From contig NZ_ABCS01000004.1 in NCBI RefSeq assembly GCF_000170895.1, positions 1-64,000 on the forward strand: 64,000 nucleotides of DNA, given 5' to 3'. A program made the translations under genes and the position numbers. The DNA is from Plesiocystis pacifica SIR-1 (lineage in GTDB: Bacteria > Myxococcota_A > Polyangia > Nannocystales > Nannocystaceae). Positions 56,788 to 64,000 of the stretch are shown here, piece by piece. Within the stretch, counting starts at the first letter, position 1. Every line of letters starts with the position of its first letter. The notes under the pieces were generated by a model, which was given only the letters and a program-made list of their open reading frames with translations, made no database searches and was not told where the DNA came from.

Positions 56788-57399
56788 GTGCTCCACCTCG
56801 CTTCGACCAGCGATCCGGCGTGGGTCGAGGGCGCCCTCGAACACATCGACGAGGTGCTCCTCGACCACGCGCACTGCGAGAAAAAGGCCGCGTCCACGGC
56901 CCTGAGCATGATCTTTCGCTACCCCGAGTACCCCCAGCTGGCCGTGCCGATGTCGGAGCTGGCGCGGGAGGAGCTCGAGCACTTCGAGCTGGTCGTGGGT
57001 CTGATCCGCGAGCGGGGCGGAGAGTTCGCCAGGCAAGAGCCGAGCACCTACGCGGCGCGCTTGATGACCGCGGTGCGCAAGGAGCCGCACGAGCGCCTGC
57101 TCGATCTGCTGCTGTGCTGCTCGCTCATCGAGGCCCGCAGCTGCGAGCGCATGCAGCTCCTCGCCCGGGCCTTCGCCGCGCGCGGGGCCGAGGCGAAGGA
57201 GCACCCCGAGCACGCGCTGTTCGAGCTCTACGACGGGCTGCTGGCCAGCGAGGCCCGGCACCACGCGACCTACGTCGACCTGGCCCGGAGCTGCCTCGAC
57301 ATCGACGAGGACAGCCTGCGCGCGCGCCTGGACGAGCTGGCCGCGCACGAGGCCGAGGTCGTGCGGGCCAGCGACGACCCGCCGCGCATGCATAGCTAG
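56788..57399 (+). CDS. miaE: tRNA-(ms2io6A37) hydroxylase MiaE
   Basis: A 203-aa non-haem diiron monooxygenase that hydroxylates ms2i6A37 to ms2io6A37 in tRNA, the step after MiaB. The ferritin-like diiron ligands are visible: E31 (CEKKAA), E62 and H65 (EELEH), E115 (LIEARS), and E155 and H158 (SEARHH). The GTG start at 56788 begins VLHLASTSDPAW, the family's conserved N-terminus; the track's earlier in-frame start is spurious. It is divergent from the kinase-operon lipoprotein. Confidence 0.93.
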   Translation: MLHLASTSDPAWVEGALEHIDEVLLDHAHCEKKAASTALSMIFRYPEYPQLAVPMSELAREELEHFELVVGLIRERGGEFARQEPSTYAARLMTAVRKEPHERLLDLLLCCSLIEARSCERMQLLARAFAARGAEAKEHPEHALFELYDGLLASEARHHATYVDLARSCLDIDEDSLRARLDELAAHEAEVVRASDDPPRMHS

Positions 57400-57466
57400 T
57401 CCGGAGGACTCGGAGGGCGCCTGCCCGACCGCCGGGGGGAGGGGCTGCGAAGCCCCTCCATCAAAG

Positions 57467-57712
57467 CTAGTTCACCAGCGAAGGTGCGGTGAGCTTCTCG
57501 AGCTCGATGCGCACCGTCTCTTCGTTGGCCTCGGCGCGGTGCAGCTCGTGGCTGGCGCGGGTCAGGACCTGCGCGAGGGAGTCGAGGGCGCCCGGGCGCA
57601 GGCGCAGGGTCACGGGTCCGACGTCGACGTGCACGATGGAGCACTCGCGGCAGAGCTGGACGAGGTAGCCGCGGTCGGCGGCGAGGAGCTCGAGGGCGTG
57701 ACGGTGAGACAT
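57467..57712 (-). CDS. Unknown 81-aa protein
   Basis: A small soluble protein with a CxxC-like pair (QLCRECSIVHVDVGPVTLRL) in a strand-loop-strand region and a helical C-terminal half. It resembles small conserved proteins with a Cys pair but I cannot name a family. It is convergent with miaE and divergent, across an AT-rich operator-like interval, from the VOC gene. Confidence 0.65.
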   Translation of the reverse strand: MSHRHALELLAADRGYLVQLCRECSIVHVDVGPVTLRLRPGALDSLAQVLTRASHELHRAEANEETVRIELEKLTAPSLVN

Positions 57713-57730
57713 GAAGCGAACTTATCGAAA

Positions 57731-57747
57731 TTGAAATCTGTTTTCAA
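57731..57747. promoter_or_regulatory. Palindromic operator candidate
   Basis: TTGAAA (57731-57736), five bases, TTTCAA (57742-57747) in an AT-rich 140-bp divergent region. The site is next to the start of the 81-aa protein gene and about 110 bases from the VOC start. Confidence 0.35.
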
Positions 57748-57794
57748 AACCATTTTATCGCTCGAGACTTGAAGATGCGCACGTTTCGCATCCG

Positions 57795-57817
57795 CAAGCG
57801 AAAGTCGAATTCGCTTG
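57795..57817. promoter_or_regulatory. Second palindrome in the same divergent region
   Basis: CAAGCGAA (57795-57802) and TTCGCTTG (57810-57817) are perfect 8-bp arms around AGTCGAA. It lies about 38 bases before the VOC gene start, where it could block transcription as an operator or form an mRNA hairpin. Confidence 0.4.
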
Positions 57818-57854
57818 CTTTCGTCTTCTCCAGGCGTCGCTATGCTCCGCCGCG

Positions 57855-58313
57855 ATGAGCTCGGAGCGACCCTTCTCGATCCTCGGACTGCAACAAGTGG
57901 CGATCGGCGGCCAGGACAAGTCCGCCCTGCGCGAGCTGTGGGTGGGCCTGCTCGGTGTCGAGCGCGTCGGCGAGTACCGCAGCGAACAGGAGAACGTCGA
58001 CGAGGACATCCTGCGCGTGGGCGAGGGGACGGGCGTCGTCGAGATCGACCTGATGCAGCCCCTCGACCCCGAGGCCCGGCCGCGGGTCCACCAGCCGGCC
58101 CTCAACCACATCGGGCTGTGGGTCGACGACCTGCCCGCGGCCGTCGAGTGGCTCACGGCTCAGGGCGTGCGCTTCACCCCGGGCGGCATCCGCAAGGGCG
58201 CGGCCGGCCACGACGTGTGCTTCATCCACCCCAAGGGCAACGAAGCGCACCCCCAGGGCGGCCAGGGGGTGCTGATCGAGTTGGTGCAGGCGCCGGCGGG
58301 GCTATTTAGCTAG
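57855..58313 (+). CDS. VOC-superfamily (glyoxalase-like) protein
   Basis: A 152-aa protein with the vicinal-oxygen-chelate fold: two beta-alpha-beta-beta-beta modules ([23 protein letters not shown] and [25 protein letters not shown]). Metal ligands are readable in part: H in LNHIGLWV, E in VVEIDLMQP and E in LIELVQAP, but the first-module ligand position has Q in LQQVAIGG where H is usual. Lactoylglutathione lyase or methylmalonyl-CoA epimerase-like, exact reaction unknown. Its stop is four bases from the convergent gene's. Confidence 0.88.
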   Translation: MSSERPFSILGLQQVAIGGQDKSALRELWVGLLGVERVGEYRSEQENVDEDILRVGEGTGVVEIDLMQPLDPEARPRVHQPALNHIGLWVDDLPAAVEWLTAQGVRFTPGGIRKGAAGHDVCFIHPKGNEAHPQGGQGVLIELVQAPAGLFS

Positions 58314-58317
58314 CCGC

Positions 58318-59097
58318 CTAGCCGCAGTCGAGGCTGAGCAGCGCCACGGCGCGCTCGGCCGTCGAGTCGACGTCGCGCAGGTCGGGGGCGGAGTTGCTGG
58401 CCAGGGCGCGCAGCGGAGCGTTGCGTCCGGCGAGCCAGGGCATCGCCCAGCTCGGCGAGTTCCAGGGCGGCGCGGGGGCGATCTCGATGCGCTCGAGGGC
58501 GAGCTCCTTGATGGTCCGCGCGAGGCGATCGGGGCGGGCCCCGTCGAGCAGCGCGAGCTTGGTCGAGGGCAGCTGGATCACCCGGTGGAACATGGCCCAC
58601 AGGGCCTCGAAGCGCGGGCGCAGCTCGGTCTGACGCGCGGGCTCGAGGGCCAGGGCGAGCAGGTCGAGGACCTCGGCGTGCTCGAAGGCTCGCGCCACCG
58701 GAGGCAGCCACGGGCGCAGCTTGGCGAACAGCGCGTGGTAGAGGAAGGCCGACTCGAGCAGCTCTGGAAGGCGGGGCGAGCCGGGCGAGCCGGGCAGGTC
58801 GCTGAGCTCGGCCAGCAGGTGACCGATGGCGGCGCGGGTGCTCGGGCGCAGGGGCTCGCTCTCGCTCAGCGCCGCCAGCCAGCGCAGCTCGGCCGCGTAG
58901 CTGCGCAGCACCCGGAGCTGGATCGCCGCGACGCGCTGGGCCTCGAGCGTGGGCGAGCGCAGGTTCTCGTAGGCGAGCAGCTCGACGGCGATGGGGCTGT
59001 GCCCCTGGACGCGCCGGATCAGGTCGCGCGTGGTGGCGTCCCAGTCCAGAGTCTCGAGGTATTGAGCGAGCTGTTCGACGATGTCCAAGCGGCGCAT
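58318..59097 (-). CDS. Unknown 259-aa protein
   Basis: A soluble, mostly helical protein beginning MRRLDIVEQLAQYLETLDWD. The start at 59097 is preceded by GGAGG at good spacing, against a GTG at 59148 that lacks one. Patterns such as LAYENLRSPTLEAQRVAAIQLRVLRSYAAELRWLAAL and FLYHALFAKLRPWLPPVARAF suggest an all-helical repeat, perhaps TPR-like. No family recognised and no partner. Confidence 0.7.
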   Translation of the reverse strand: MRRLDIVEQLAQYLETLDWDATTRDLIRRVQGHSPIAVELLAYENLRSPTLEAQRVAAIQLRVLRSYAAELRWLAALSESEPLRPSTRAAIGHLLAELSDLPGSPGSPRLPELLESAFLYHALFAKLRPWLPPVARAFEHAEVLDLLALALEPARQTELRPRFEALWAMFHRVIQLPSTKLALLDGARPDRLARTIKELALERIEIAPAPPWNSPSWAMPWLAGRNAPLRALASNSAPDLRDVDSTAERAVALLSLDCG

Positions 59098-59673
59098 TTC
59101 CTTGCCTCCCACGTTGACCCTGATCCATCCGTTGGCGGGTCGTGTCACAGATCCACCGTAGGCGGAACGCGAGGCGCGGCAACGAGGGCGCGGCGAATTG
59201 AGCCGCGAAACAATCGTGCGCGCGGGCGTCGGGCCGCGATCGCGCGGGGATCGGGGCGGGAGGTGTCAGTGGGGCGAAGTGACCAAAAGACTCGGCCGCG
59301 GGATGCTGCGTTCGCGCAGCGTCGATCTGGGCGTGATCGGGGGACCGGGCCGCACACCTTCGTGGTCGGAGCGCAGCTCGGGGCGCGCCGAGTGCCTCGA
59401 TGAGCCCGCACGCCAAAGCCCACGGGTGCGCAGGGATCGCAGATTGTCCCCTGGGGCGCGCTGCCTCGTGCGGGGGGTCCCACGCCGCCCCCAACCCCAC
59501 CGCGGCCGTGTCGCCAAAAGCCGTTGAAAACCCCGCTGTGGCTGCTTTTGTGGCCGCATGCGTAGGTCGCGATCCGATGGCACGCACCGCTGGTTGCTCG
59601 CCCGACGGGGCGATGACGCGCGCCCCCATCCACCGCGCTGGACGCACGCAGCGGGCTCTGCCAAGCTGGCCCC
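59098..59673. other. Long noncoding interval (576 bp) with a UUCG hairpin
   Basis: Between the unknown gene and the prolyl aminopeptidase there is no convincing coding frame. It holds a hairpin GCTGCG-TTCG-CGCAGC (59305-59320) and an interrupted inverted pair GCCAAAAGC / GCTTTTGTGGC around 59513-59553. It may contain a small RNA gene or only promoters. Confidence 0.45.
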
Positions 59674-60624
59674 GTGCCGCAGCTGCGCTCCCTGTACCCC
59701 GCGATCACGCCCTACGAGAGTGGCTTTCTGAGAGTCTCGCCGATCCACGAGCTCTATTGGGAGCAGTCCGGCAACCCCCAGGGCAAGCCGGTGGTCTTCC
59801 TCCACGGCGGGCCTGGGGGCGGCACCGACCCCAAGCACCGGCGCTTCTTCGACCCCGCCGTCTACCGCATCGTGCTCCTCGATCAGCGCGGCTGCGGGCG
59901 CTCGCGGCCCCACGCGAGCCTCGAGGGGAACACCACCTGGGAGCTCGTCGACGACATCGAGAAGCTGCGCGCGCACCTGGGCATCGAGGCCTGGCAGGTG
60001 TTCGGCGGCTCGTGGGGCAGCACCTTGGCCCTCGCCTACGCCCAGGCCCACCGCGAGCGGGTCACCGAGCTCGTGCTCCGCGGCATCTTCACCTTCACCA
60101 AGCCCGAGATGGACTGGTTCTACGGCGGCGGCACGGCGCGGCTGTTCCCCGACGCGTGGGCGGACTTCCTCGAGCCGATCCCCGAGGCCGAGCGCGGCGA
60201 TCTGATCGGCGCCTACTACCGGCGCTTGACCGGGGACGACCCCGTCGAGCGCAACCGCTGCGCGACGGCGTGGAGCCTCTACGAGTGCCGCGTCGCGACC
60301 TTGCTGCCCGACCCCGACGTCGAGGCGCACTGCGAGGACGCGACCTTCACCCTCCCGTTCGCGCGGATCGAGTGCCACTACTTCGTCAACGCCGGCTTCC
60401 TCGAGCGAGACAGCCAGCTGCTCGAGGGCTCGGCCGCGATCGCCGACATCCCCACGACCATCGTCCACGGGCGCTACGACGTCATCTGTGCCATGCGCAA
60501 CGCCTGGGACCTGCACGAGCGCATGGCTGGCTCGAAGCTGGTGATCGTCCCCGACGCGGGGCACTCGGCCTTCGAGCCCGGCATCATCTCGGCCCTCGTC
60601 GAGGCCACGGACGAGTACCGCTAG
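59674..60624 (+). CDS. pip: Prolyl aminopeptidase
   Basis: A 316-aa alpha/beta-hydrolase of the S33 family that removes N-terminal proline from peptides. The family blocks are present: HGGPGGGTDPKHRRFFD (about 44-60), DQRGCGRSRPH, nucleophile GGSWGSTLAL with S113, IVHGRYDVICAM with the catalytic Asp, and DAGHSAFEPG with the His. Length is that of typical Pip. GTG start at 59674. It is four bases upstream of the small membrane protein gene and probably cotranscribed with it. Confidence 0.95.
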   Translation: MPQLRSLYPAITPYESGFLRVSPIHELYWEQSGNPQGKPVVFLHGGPGGGTDPKHRRFFDPAVYRIVLLDQRGCGRSRPHASLEGNTTWELVDDIEKLRAHLGIEAWQVFGGSWGSTLALAYAQAHRERVTELVLRGIFTFTKPEMDWFYGGGTARLFPDAWADFLEPIPEAERGDLIGAYYRRLTGDDPVERNRCATAWSLYECRVATLLPDPDVEAHCEDATFTLPFARIECHYFVNAGFLERDSQLLEGSAAIADIPTTIVHGRYDVICAMRNAWDLHERMAGSKLVIVPDAGHSAFEPGIISALVEATDEYR

Positions 60625-60628
60625 CCCG

Positions 60629-61000
60629 ATGGCTGAGGACGAGCGGAGCTACGCCGACGACAAGCGGCTGCGCGCGACGATCGTGCTGGCGCTGGCGACG
60701 GTCATCGAGGTCGGCTGGTTTCGCCTGCGCGTGCTGCCCGAGTTCGCGGTGATGTTCCGGGAGCTCGGCGGGGAGCTGCCCGCCGCGACGCGCCTGGTGT
60801 TCGGCGGCGCGCCCTTCTTCCTCGCCCTGCTGCTCGCGGGCCTGGCCGTGGTCCTCGGCGTCCGCGGGGCCCATCGAGAGGGCGGGCGCGGAACCATCGC
60901 CGTGGTCATCGCCGCGGTCACGGCCCTGGGCCTGGGCGTCGGGGTGATCACGGCGCTCTACCTGCCCGTGTTCCAACTCGGCGGCAGCATCACCAACTGA
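60629..61000 (+). CDS. Small membrane protein
   Basis: A 123-aa protein with three predicted membrane segments (about 18-36, 62-80 and 92-112). The stretch VLPEFAVMFRELGGELPAATRLVF resembles the membrane motif of type II secretion/type IV pilus inner-membrane proteins (GspF/PilC: LPxFxxMFxxxGxxLPxxTR), but the protein is far too short to be one. Unknown function. Its stop codon overlaps the start of the first 54-bp repeat. Confidence 0.7.
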   Translation: MAEDERSYADDKRLRATIVLALATVIEVGWFRLRVLPEFAVMFRELGGELPAATRLVFGGAPFFLALLLAGLAVVLGVRGAHREGGRGTIAVVIAAVTALGLGVGVITALYLPVFQLGGSITN

Positions 61001-61212
61001 GTCGTGGACGTGGGGCAGGGAGGGCGTGGCGTCGTCCTCGACGGCTAAACCTGAGTCGTGGACGTGGGGCAGGGAGGGCGTGGCGTCGTCCACGACGGCT
61101 AAACCTGAGTCGTGGACGTGGGGCAGGGAGGGCGTGGCGTCGTCCACGACGGCTAAACCTGAGTCGTGGACGTGGGGCAGGGAGGGCGTGGCGTCGTCCA
61201 CGACGGCTAAAA
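60999..61212. repeat. Array of four 54-bp hairpin-forming repeats
   Basis: Four units start at 60999, 61053, 61107 and 61161, spaced exactly 54 bp, and differ by only a base or two; the last ends at about 61212. Each carries GTCGTGGACG and CGTCCACGAC as 10-bp inverted arms with 22 bases between (unit 1 has one mismatch). The array spans the gap between the small membrane protein and the antiporter. There are no spacers of unique sequence, so it is not CRISPR. Confidence 0.92.
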
Positions 61213-61322
61213 TAGACAGAGGGTCGGGCAAACTCGTTTTGGCCGACCCCCTGCGAGCTGACGCTGTTGGTCCTCTCGTTGGGGGGCTTGCAAGTCTCGA
61301 GGCCGTCCGCAATACAGGCGCG
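61213..61322 (+). promoter_or_regulatory. Antiporter leader after the repeat array
   Basis: The 110 bases between the repeats and the antiporter ATG are less GC-rich at first and should carry its ribosome binding site and perhaps promoter. No clear operator is visible. Confidence 0.35.
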
Positions 61323-63386
61323 ATGCACCACCTCGTCGCGGACTTGGCCATCGTCTTGGGCGTCGCGGCGGTGGTCAGCCTGGTGTTTCAGCGCCTGGGG
61401 CAGTCGAGCGTGCTCGGCTACCTCTTCGCCGGCCTGATCGTCGGCCCCTACATCCCCATCCCGATCTTCGCGGACACGGAGCGGATCGCGGCCCTGTCCG
61501 AGTTCGGCGTGGTCCTCGTGATGTTCGCCGTGGGGCTCGAGTTCAGCGTCCGGCGCCTGCTCAAGGTGCTCCCCGTGGCTGGCTTCGCCGGGGGCGCCCA
61601 GGTCTGCGCGATGATGGCGCTCGGCTGGGGCCTCGCCCGGGTCCTCGGCTTCGAGCTCATGGACGCGGTGTTCCTCGGGGCCTGCGTGGCCATCTCGAGC
61701 ACCATGGTCGTGGCCAAGGTGTTCGACGAGCGGGCCCCGGAGCCGCGGGTCCGCGAGCTGGTGTTCGGCGTGCTCGTGGTCCAGGACCTCGCGGCGATCT
61801 TGCTCGTCGCCGGGCTCACCACCCTGGCCTCGGGCGCGAGCCTCGACCCCGCGGCGATCGGCGCCGTGCTCGTGAAGCTGGTGGCGCTGCTGCTGGTCCT
61901 GACCGTCGCGGGGCTGTTCGTGGTCCCGCGCCTGGTCCGCTGGGTCGTCGACCGGGGCAGCACCGAGGCCCTCGTCGTCCTGTCGACGGCGCTGGCCTTC
62001 GGCCTCGCCCACTTCGCCGAGTCGCTCGGCTACTCCGTCGCGCTCGGGGCCTTCCTGGCCGGCACCCTCGTCGCGGAGTCGGGGCGCGGCCACCAGATCG
62101 AGGCCCTGGTCCACCCCGTGCGCGATCTGTTCGGCGCGGTGTTCTTCGTCTCGGTCGGGATGACGGTGGACCCGCGGGTCGCCGTCGACTACTTCGGCCT
62201 GGCCGTCCTGGTCTCGGCGGTGGTGATCGTCGGTCAGTTCGTGGTGGTCAGCACCGCCGGCATCCTCAGCGGCAACGGCGTGCGGCGCTCGGTCACGGCC
62301 GGGCTGTCCCTGGGGCAGATCGGCGAGTTCGCGTTCATCATCGCGGCGATCGGGGCCTCCGCCGGCCTCGTCGGGCCCTTCCTCCAGCCGGTGGTGGTCA
62401 CCGTCGCGGTGATCACCGCGTTCACGACCCCGCTGCTCGCGCGGGTGTCGGATCGAGTCGCTACCGTGGTCGACGGGGCGCTGCCCCGGCCGCTGCAGAC
62501 CTTCGCCTGCCTGTGCGAGTCGTGGTTCGAGACCGCGCGGGCCAAGGGGGGCGAGCCCCGCCGGCGCTCGCACCTGCGCAGCGCCGCCGCGGTCTTGGTG
62601 ATCGACGGGGTCGTCGTGCTCTCGCTGTGGCTGCTGGTCGCGTACTTTCGCGGCGTGCTCAGCGGTCAGGTCGAGGCGTGGACGGGGGCGGGGGAGCCGT
62701 GGGCCGGGCTGCTCGTCGCGGCGGCCGGCTTGGTCGTGAGCCTGCCCCTGGTGATCACGATGCTGAGGACCGCCCGGCGCGTCGGCCAGCTGCTGGCCGA
62801 CCGGGTCCTGCCCGTCCGCCTCGACGGCGAGCTCGACCTCGCCGCGGCGCCCCGGCGGGCCTTCGTGGTCGCGCTCCAGTCGATGGTCGTGCTCGCCGTC
62901 AGCACCCCGGTGGTGCTGTTCGTGACGCCCTTCGTCGGCTCTTCCGTCGGTCTGCTCGTCCTCGGGGTCCTCGGGCTCGGCCTGGGGGTGGTGTTCTGGC
63001 GCTCGGCGACGAACCTGCAGGGGCACGTCCGCGCGGGCACGGCCGCGCTCGTCGCCCTGGTCGAGCGGCAGATGACTGACGAGCACGACGCCGCCCCCAT
63101 CGCTGGCGCGGACGCCCTGCTGCCGGGCCTGGGCGCGACCGAGGCGGTGCTCATCTCGGCGCACGCGTGGGCCTGCGGCCGGACCCTGGCCGAGCTCAAC
63201 CTCCGGGCCCTGACGGGGGCGACGGTCCTGGCGATCTCCCACGAGGGCGAGACCCGGGCCATGCCCTCGGGCCAAGACCGCGTCGACGCGGGCGTGACGA
63301 TGATCCTCGCGGGGGCGACCCACGCCGTGGCGGCGGCCCGCGAGCTGCTCGAGCGAGGGCCCGAGGGGCCGCCCGCCGCGACCTGA
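61323..63386 (+). CDS. Kef-type cation/proton antiporter with C-terminal TrkA-C-like domain
   Basis: A 687-aa CPA2 monovalent cation:proton antiporter. Residues 1-385 form the Na/H-exchanger fold of twelve or so helices (VFQRLGQSSVLGYLFAGLIVGPY, VGLEFSVRRLL, ACVAISSTMVVAKVF, GAFLAGTLVAE). A second hydrophobic block (about 395-570) with four or five more helices is an addition. The end (about 600-670: GRTLAELNLRALTGATVLAISHEGE) matches the RCK_C/TrkA-C ligand-binding domain. A complete TrkA-N NAD-binding domain is not seen. The ATG at 61323 is chosen; an in-frame GTG at 61026 reads through the repeats and is unlikely. Probably a K+ or Na+ exporter. Confidence 0.92.
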   Translation: MHHLVADLAIVLGVAAVVSLVFQRLGQSSVLGYLFAGLIVGPYIPIPIFADTERIAALSEFGVVLVMFAVGLEFSVRRLLKVLPVAGFAGGAQVCAMMALGWGLARVLGFELMDAVFLGACVAISSTMVVAKVFDERAPEPRVRELVFGVLVVQDLAAILLVAGLTTLASGASLDPAAIGAVLVKLVALLLVLTVAGLFVVPRLVRWVVDRGSTEALVVLSTALAFGLAHFAESLGYSVALGAFLAGTLVAESGRGHQIEALVHPVRDLFGAVFFVSVGMTVDPRVAVDYFGLAVLVSAVVIVGQFVVVSTAGILSGNGVRRSVTAGLSLGQIGEFAFIIAAIGASAGLVGPFLQPVVVTVAVITAFTTPLLARVSDRVATVVDGALPRPLQTFACLCESWFETARAKGGEPRRRSHLRSAAAVLVIDGVVVLSLWLLVAYFRGVLSGQVEAWTGAGEPWAGLLVAAAGLVVSLPLVITMLRTARRVGQLLADRVLPVRLDGELDLAAAPRRAFVVALQSMVVLAVSTPVVLFVTPFVGSSVGLLVLGVLGLGLGVVFWRSATNLQGHVRAGTAALVALVERQMTDEHDAAPIAGADALLPGLGATEAVLISAHAWACGRTLAELNLRALTGATVLAISHEGETRAMPSGQDRVDAGVTMILAGATHAVAAARELLERGPEGPPAAT

Positions 63387-63409
63387 GGAGGGGGTGGGCT
63401 TCGTGGGGC

Positions 63410-63913
63410 CTAGAAGATCTTGCGGGTGTTCTCGACGCGCTCGAGCAGCTTGGTCGCCAGGGCGCGCTGCTCCTCCTCGTCGCCGTACTCGAGCAGCTCG
63501 ACGGTGTAGGCCAGGCGGTCCTCCGCCGCCTCGGGCAGCAGCTCCCAGACCTTGTAGATCAGGCTCTGGTCCAGGCGCACGGCCAGGGCGCTGACCGAGC
63601 GGAACTCGGTCTTGAGCTGCAGGCGGCGCTGGAGGTGGTGCAGGCCGCGGTCGTCGGGGTGGATGTCGAACACGAAGGACTGGTAGAGCGCCCACAGGTA
63701 GCGGCGCAGGGACTCGTGGGCGAGCTCCCGGCCGTTGGCGGTGCGCCGGCCCTCGAGGTTCTCGACGATCTCGGCCTGGGACATGAACTCGTCCTTTTGC
63801 GGCAAGGCGGCGAAGATGCTCTCGAGCGCGTCGAGGCGATCGCGGCGCTCGAGGTGCAAGCCGGTGCGGTCGAGCTTGCCCCGCGAGCGGCTCAGGAAGG
63901 CGTCGAGGGGCAT
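63410..63913 (-). CDS. Unknown 167-aa protein
   Basis: A soluble charged protein beginning MPLDAFLSRSRGKLDRTGLHL, mainly helical (AQAEIVENLEGRR, SLRRYLWALYQSFVF, DEEEQRALATKLLERVENTRKIF). It has no signal peptide or motif I recognise. Complete in the window; its upstream side is cut by the window end. Confidence 0.6.
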   Translation of the reverse strand: MPLDAFLSRSRGKLDRTGLHLERRDRLDALESIFAALPQKDEFMSQAEIVENLEGRRTANGRELAHESLRRYLWALYQSFVFDIHPDDRGLHHLQRRLQLKTEFRSVSALAVRLDQSLIYKVWELLPEAAEDRLAYTVELLEYGDEEEQRALATKLLERVENTRKIF

Positions 63914-64000
63914 GGTGCGCGGGACCGGGCGGGAGCGCAGGCTGGCCGAGGGGGTCTCCGTGCGGCTGGCGTTGGCGTCGGTGGTCGGGCTGTGGGTGGC
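63914..64000. other. Window end, no gene assigned
   Basis: The last 87 bases contain only the region upstream of the minus-strand unknown gene. A neighbouring gene may start beyond the window. Confidence 0.3.

Noticed and set aside
60629..61000. GspF/PilC secretion protein
   Set aside because: The LPxFxxMF-like motif is suggestive but the protein is only 123 aa and lacks the repeated cytoplasmic domains.
60999..61212. CRISPR array
   Set aside because: Units are adjacent without unique spacers, and no cas gene is present.
61026..61322. Extended antiporter start reading through the 54-bp repeats
   Set aside because: GTG start without ribosome binding site; the family's first helix begins at the ATG at 61323.
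60990..63695. 901-codon minus-strand frame opposite the antiporter
   Set aside because: Shadow of the antiporter gene and of the 54-bp repeats, which are open on both strands.

Overview
The window looks like chromosome of a high-GC (about 70%) predatory or gliding myxobacterium, most likely of the Nannocystaceae/Plesiocystis kind. Four things point there. Close to twenty putative lipoproteins carry the myxobacterial layout of a lipobox, then an acidic Thr/Glu/Ser/Asp-rich linker, then an extracytoplasmic domain. There is an AgmX/PglI-like protein. There are thrombospondin-type-3, RCC1 and Cys-rich surface modules. There is also a eukaryotic-like Ser/Thr kinase and an ECF42-type sigma factor with its DGPF partner. 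This placement is inference from gene content; no 16S or other marker is present.

Layout. 1-9.6 kb: fdhD, a lipoprotein hydrolase, an NmrA-like oxidoreductase, an RCC1-repeat lipoprotein, rsmB and a CocE/NonD-type hydrolase, mostly divergent or convergent single genes. 9.7-13.3 kb: a class II Fic protein and the groES-groEL operon with a CIRCE-like operator and an intrinsic terminator. 13.3-18.5 kb: an unknown protein, an HtrA-like protease lipoprotein, a lipase-like hydrolase, a winged-helix protein and small unknowns. 18.5-21.9 kb: an AT-richer stretch with an orphan flavin-dependent halogenase-like gene and a glutamine amidotransferase. 21.9-32 kb: a DUF4397 lipoprotein with a TE-repeat linker, miaB, a parvulin lipoprotein, a metallophosphoesterase, an OmpA/AgmX-like gene pair, a Coq4-like gene behind a perfect palindrome that covers its ribosome binding site, an initiator tRNA, a GlxA-like regulator and a DUF1272 zinc protein. 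32-41.5 kb: two very large lipoproteins, the DGPF-ECF42 pair, a Cys-rich secreted protein and an outer-membrane protein. 41.6-51.9 kb: an RND efflux pair, a coiled-coil/barrel protein with a linker-only lipoprotein, a TPR lipoprotein and an alginate-lyase-like lipoprotein. 52-57.4 kb: a minus-strand operon of lipoprotein, sensor histidine kinase and a Ser/Thr kinase fused through one membrane segment to a substrate-binding-like and an OmpA-like domain, then miaE. 57.4-64 kb: a VOC protein, prolyl aminopeptidase, a small membrane protein, four 54-bp hairpin repeats and a Kef-type antiporter.

Genes that plausibly work together: groES/groEL; DGPF protein plus ECF42 sigma factor; membrane fusion protein plus RND pump; OmpA-like plus AgmX-like lipoproteins; lipoprotein-histidine kinase-Ser/Thr kinase; and, although 31 kb apart, MiaB and MiaE, which act in sequence on the same tRNA base. 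The least explained items are the kinase/binding-protein/OmpA fusion, the halogenase-like gene without a biosynthetic cluster, the Coq4 palindrome, a dispersed 97/106-bp repeat at the 3' ends of two unrelated genes, and the 54-bp repeat array. I saw no CRISPR array, insertion sequence, rRNA or origin.
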